DNA of 64,000 nucleotides, from NCBI GenBank assembly GCA_038502055.1, contig JAXRKN010000039.1, positions 2,604,001 through 2,668,000 of the forward strand, read 5' to 3'. Below are positions 58,901 through 64,000 of this stretch, piece by piece (position 1 is the first letter of the stretch; every line of letters begins with the position of its first letter). A program made the translations under genes and the position numbers. The notes beneath the pieces were generated by a model. It saw nothing but the letters and a program-made list of their open reading frames with translations. It was not told where the DNA came from and searched no databases. The stretch is from Tanytarsus gracilentus (lineage: Eukaryota; Arthropoda; Insecta; Diptera; Chironomidae).

Positions 58901-61900
58901 GTGTTTGTTGCGACACGAGCTTGTGAGTTTATTTATGGGGGCCCAGGATGGAAATTTTTCAAAAATAAAGGGATGAGAATTTTTTTTAGTAAAATTAATT
59001 TCAAGATCGCACAAAATTTTTTACAAATTAACCAAAGTCAACTCTCCTTTTTAAACATCTTTAATTACACCTGACAGCGCACTGAACAAGTCTTAATTAG
59101 TGCACCACCGCTGACTCGACCGCATTGAATAAATTTTCATTTTACGCAATTTCAGTTGCCTCATCATCCAACATTAATTGAGGAATTAAAAGTGAAAAAA
59201 AAGTGAAAGAGTTTTAACACGCTTCAATTCATCTGCGAAAATAAATATATGTAAAAATTGTGTTAAGCCGGCTGTGCCGAGATCGCCATGAGAATACGAC
59301 GCAGTTTAAAGTTTTCTATTTCGTCCTTGAGAAATCTATTTTGTAAAGTTTTTTTCTTGCTTTTTGCTCTTTAGCACAACAACTAGCAAGTTTCTAAGCG
59401 TTCCCACAGAATGTATGACTAGATTCGCTATAAAATTCTTTTTTAATATTTCATCCAACAGTGAAGCAAATGAACTTTTCAAGATCAAATCACGGAGCGA
59501 TGATGATGTTGGCATGGGCTATGAATAATTAACAAAAGCAATGAAAACTTGAAAGCTCTTTTTGGTGGAAATTACCTGAAGAGAAATTTAAAATTTCACA
59601 TTGTTCTTTCAACTCTTTTTTTCCCGTCGCCATAATCATCGTGAGGTAAATTTTGTGTTGGTATTTAGATGTGACTTTGTGCCTTTTCAAATAGGTTATC
59701 ACACGCGTGTCTTGCGATAAGATAAATACCAATACATCGTCAATTATATTTTTTTGGTCTCATATCTCGTTTTTTGCTTTCAACATCGAACAACTGTTTG
59801 AAATATATTTGTGTTTTTTTTGCTGGAAGAATTTTAATTTGAAAGAAATTTTTTACTTAAGCGTGGGATGGAAGTGAGAAGGTTTCGGCTTAAAAAATTA
59901 ATAAAATTAAATTGTCGCTTAATTTTAAACTTTTATATTTTTATTTAAAATTTCTAATTTTGAAAGCTTTCTCAAATTTTTAAATCACTTTAAGGATATT
60001 TTTAGCCACAAAATATTTTCAACTGTCCCATCGATAGAATTAAAAGTGTTTACATTTACGATGTGACTGGTTGGACTGACACACACTTTACACAGTGTGC
60101 CTTGTAAACTCATTTTCTCATTCTTTACACAATAAAACATTTTCAGTTCGTTGAACCGAATTTCGCGCATTTTGCCTTGCTTTGCATACTCGTGCATGCC
60201 CTTACGATGTAAAAAATTCTTTTTCGGTTGCTAGAGCTACCGAAAAATGTAAATCACAGAAAAACAAACTTACATTGTGGCTCCACTCGCTTTCCGCCTA
60301 TACTCGCGATTTTTTGATATTTCGATTTTATTCTAAGTCGCAGTTAATTGATGAGTTCTAGAGATTATTTAAAATAGTAATCTCTTCCAACAGGTTTCAC
60401 GAAAAAATAAAAAATTTAATTCTTGTTCACATTCAAAAGAGATTTTCATACACAAGCTTTTTTGTCGATATTACAAACATTATATTGAAAGTGACATTTT
60501 TCCACTCTCACTATCGACTTTATTTCTCAATATATCTTCTTTCGGTTTTTTTCTTTCAAATAGTAAATTTTCACTCTCGTTTGAAAACAAATAAAAGCGA
60601 GAAGCGCAGCAGTAGTAAAAACACTCTCTCGGATGAAAATGAAATCGAAACTTTTTTTTTTATTTATTTTCTCAAATTAGAAAATTGGGACAAAGTGTAA
60701 CTTGCACATTTTCTATGAGCCGCCGAAGGAATATTTAATAATCTTTTCTTTCACTCTCTTGTGAGAATACACGGAGAAAATAATTTTGTGTGCGACTAAA
60801 AAATACAAGCTAATTACTCAGAGGTTTGATTTTTTTCTGTATTTTTGCTCGCAAATAGCACACACCAAAAAAAATATATAATATTCGAAAACTTTTTTCC
60901 TTCCTCGAGTTTTCTATCTCTCGACTTCTCCTCTCAACGAATGAAAAGAGACTGAAGCTCCGAAAAAAAATATGAACGCGTTGTGTGCTGTCGGTATCGA
61001 ATATATATATATACACACTTAGCGATGATGCGAGCGAGAGAGAGCGACGTTATGTACATGACAGTCAACGAAAATGAAATGGAGAGAGAAAAAGCTCTCT
61101 GAAAATTTTGCCGCATGCCTAATAACAACCTGTTTCAATGTTCTTAAACACTCACACCGGTTTTCACTCTCGATCGATCGAAGTTTCCTTGAAAGGAGGT
61201 AAAACTATTTTTGGAGCTTTTTACTAATGCGCACAAAATGTTGACAAAATGCAAAAATTTTTAATGCTCGATCACAAAAATCAATTCTAGAATTTTTAAT
61301 CTCAAAAACAATTCAGCAGGTAAAAAAATATTTCCGATCAAAATCACCTAATAAAACCCAAATCACGATTGTTTTGGTAAAATTCCAAAAAGGATTTGAA
61401 TCATGCACACCTTTTTTTAATTCGATTCACGTTGTCGAGACAAATTTGCCATAAAATTATTAATACTCGAGATTACTTCTCATTTTTTTCTTTCGTTGAC
61501 TGAAAAACAAGTTTTTTTACATGTTAAGTTGCATCGCGCATTGCATTTATGATTTTCCTTCTTTTCTCAGGAGGCAACCGTAGTAAGATTGACCAAGGGC
61601 AGTTCAATATATAAGAAAGAAGTATGGCAAGCAACATTTGTTAACTTAATGGCAATGCCAATTATTTAAGCAATGCCGCGATCTTTACATCTTGTCTCCA
61701 TATACTGCAGTACTCGCCGTATATAATATAAAAATTCATGGCATGTGGAGGACGGAAAGAGAATGATGAGAGAGAGAGAAGCATAAGGGAAGGCGTACTG
61801 ATGATAACGAAAGTAACGGAGCAACTGACAGAAACCGAGAGTCGATGAATGATGATGAAATTAAGTGAAATGGCAAGTAGCAACTATAAAGAAATATAAA

Positions 61901-64000
61901 TTTTCATACAGAATTGCGGTCAAGACGTTTTTTTTTTGAAAAATGATATCGATTCGGAAATGAAAAGATTAAAAACGCTCTTCGTGTCTTGATCTAGCTT
62001 TAGAGCAGCGTGGCAGTCATATGTTGAGAGAGAGAAAGTTTTAAAAGTTTCTACGTTTCCGTACATTCAAATGATCGTTCGTCTGTGCCACTGCTTGAGT
62101 ACATATACCGGCTGCCGTGTGGTGTGTCTTCTTAACTTATGAAAAGCTTTACGCAAAAACTTTAATCTTCTTGTGAGAAGGATTTTGAAAATAATTTTTA
62201 ACCTTTTGGTTTAGCTTAAAATTAAAAGGACTTTAATTTAATTGAGAATTAAAATTTATGGACACATGGTTTGGTTGTACTGAAAAAAAATCTCTTCAAA
62301 TTTGTATTTTTAAAAATTAACGTAATTTTAAGGTTAGCTTAATTTATTTAAAAATGTTCTCTTTTTTGGATATTATATAATATGTCAAAGGAAATAAATT
62401 ACGTTTAAAAACATGAAAAGTTCATGATGACATTTCCAAAAAAAAATAAAATTAATTTTTTTATAAATTTTAATTTTTTTAGCATTTTTTTACAAAAGCC
62501 TCATCAGATTGGAACGTCGAAAAAAGATTTAATATTGATTCACGAGATATACGATATACGACGCCTTTGAGCTCACGAGTGCCATTATAATCTCTCAACT
62601 TAATGAGGAGCTAGTTTACATCGCTGTTGGATTAAAATTTTATGCAAAACACTTTCTCTCTCTTCTTTTTATTTCGCTTTTTTTTGTGGGGTTTATTTGA
62701 AAATTTTATGTGGACACGAAAAGCTCTTTTTTTGCCTTTCGAGTCAAAATTTCACACAGTTAATGTCATTTTTTATCGAGACACACTAAAAACAGTTTGA
62801 TTTGTGGTCGAGCAGAGAATTTCATTGACTTTCAACCTTGAATAAAAGTTAAATTTGCAAGTAATTGAGATCAAAAAATCGTTTACATTTAAATAACGTC
62901 AGTTGAGCGTGCATAAATGCGTTGGTTATCACATTGACGATTAAAGTTTGCAATCGCTTGAAATTTTTCTCGTAGTAAATCACGTAAGAGATATCCGATG
63001 GCGTCAAAAGCATTGTTCGAATTTCCATCGATAATTTTTAAAATAGAGCGACAAACTTGTAATTTAATCATCGAGTTAAAAGGAAATATTTAAATTTTGA
63101 GAAAACAAAATGTTAAGTTTCACCTTATAAATCAATTCAGTATGGAAGTGGCAAAATCTTTCTTTCTACGTGACTGATTTGTTAATTTGCATACATTTAA
63201 CGCCAATTCATTTCTAATGTGATTAGTCGTATAGAAAATAGAGAAATTTATTTTTAAAGGAGGTAAATAAGGAAACGAGTTATTTAAATAAATGCAAAAT
63301 AGATAAAATTTTACATTTACTCAGATTTTAATTAAGTGTCCAACCCCTTTTTTAAAAAATATTTTATCCTCGATTTTTTTTCGATAATTGCTCTAATTTT
63401 ACTAAAAAAGAAATTCTAAAATTCAACCTAAATAAATTTGTTTAGAAAACTCCAATAAAAAAACTTTCACACAGCTATGACAACAATGTTGACTCTTCAT
63501 ACTCTCACTTTAAATTTTCTAACCCCCATTCAACACAATCTCTTTTGAAATTGCAATAATCGATTAGCGTAGGATGATTGTCATGTGACTCGTTCATTTG
63601 TTTCCATAGAATCACTTTCATGTCAATTGTTTCCACACAAAAACCAAATAATACCGGTGTAGTTTTGTTGAAAGCAAAAAAAACTCGAGCGAGAATGTGA
63701 TAATCGAAATTTGTTTAAGGTAGGTTCGGTTCTCGAGCAATGCAGGAAAAAATAGTCCATGTAACATATAAATATAAATGGAATTAAAAAAGACACATTC
63801 ATTTTTTACATTTTCTCTTTCTCCTCTCTTCATTTATATTATGTGCGCGTGAAGATATATAAAATGCAATGCACATACTAAACTTACCATGAGGATCAGC
63901 CGCGAGAATATAAAAATCGTATGTATATGAACAAAAGAAGTTAATATAAAGTTATTGACCATTATTTAATCGCGTCGATAAATGCATTGTCAGTCTCGTT
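55967..64000. other. non-coding DNA upstream of OATP, to the window edge
   Basis: About 8 kb without a supported gene. The part next to 55966 is probably the OATP leader and promoter. GA-rich tracts lie near 61030, 61770 and 62025, and a TATATATATA-CACACA run near 61003-61018, as often seen in insect regulatory DNA. Open frames are short and featureless. Confidence 0.5.
63888..63955 (-). other. possible edge exon of a minus-strand gene
   Basis: On the minus strand CTCATG|GTAAGT is a full-consensus splice donor after 63888. The frame before it is open for about 22 codons and reads FYILAADPH. No acceptor is visible, so it may be a first exon, or chance. Upper limit approximate. Confidence 0.25.

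Noticed and set aside
1..64000. tRNA, rRNA, CRISPR or viral genes
   Set aside because: No convincing signal seen by eye; a covariance-model scan would be needed to exclude small RNA genes.

Overview
The window is eukaryotic nuclear DNA and looks like an insect. It is AT-rich, has GT/AG introns mostly of about 45-75 nt, uses AATAAA poly(A) signals, and encodes proteins with clear insect relatives: a three-domain chitin-binding protein, Wurst/DNAJC22, a Niki-type Nek kinase, CD36, OATP. A lower dipteran (nematoceran) would fit, but that is inference. All gene models were read by eye from the sequence. In every multi-exon model the splice phases agree and the exon lengths sum to a whole number of codons.

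Layout. 1-7.4 kb is intergenic and holds a 1.06-kb foldback-like element (544-1602) with an 11-bp target-site duplication. A secreted chitin-binding protein lies at 7.4-8.56 kb (minus). 8.6-22.1 kb is gene-poor, with a second inverted-repeat element at 18.15-19.19 kb. A nine-exon ANKRD33-like ankyrin gene spans 22.17-34.27 kb (plus) and includes a 6.97-kb intron. From 35 to 56 kb the window is gene-dense: wurst/DNAJC22 (minus), niki/NEK8-9-like kinase (plus), a CD36-family receptor (plus), 3-ketodihydrosphingosine reductase (minus), two tandem SLC33A1 acetyl-CoA transporters (plus), a TM7SF3-like protein (plus) and an OATP transporter (minus). 56-64 kb shows no coding sequence, only GA- and TA-rich stretches and a good minus-strand splice donor near the right edge.

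The 42-56 kb block is made of membrane and lipid proteins: a scavenger receptor, the second enzyme of sphingolipid synthesis, ER acetyl-CoA import twice over, a seven-pass protein and an organic-anion/steroid-type importer. Co-function is not shown by the sequence.

The most unusual signals are three. The foldback element carries a 66-bp core that lies in direct orientation inside otherwise inverted arms. The SLC33A1 gene is duplicated in tandem with identical lengths for exons 2-7, and a core promoter was copied with it. The third chitin-binding domain has lost exactly one predicted disulfide pair. I saw no CRISPR array, rRNA, convincing tRNA or viral gene.
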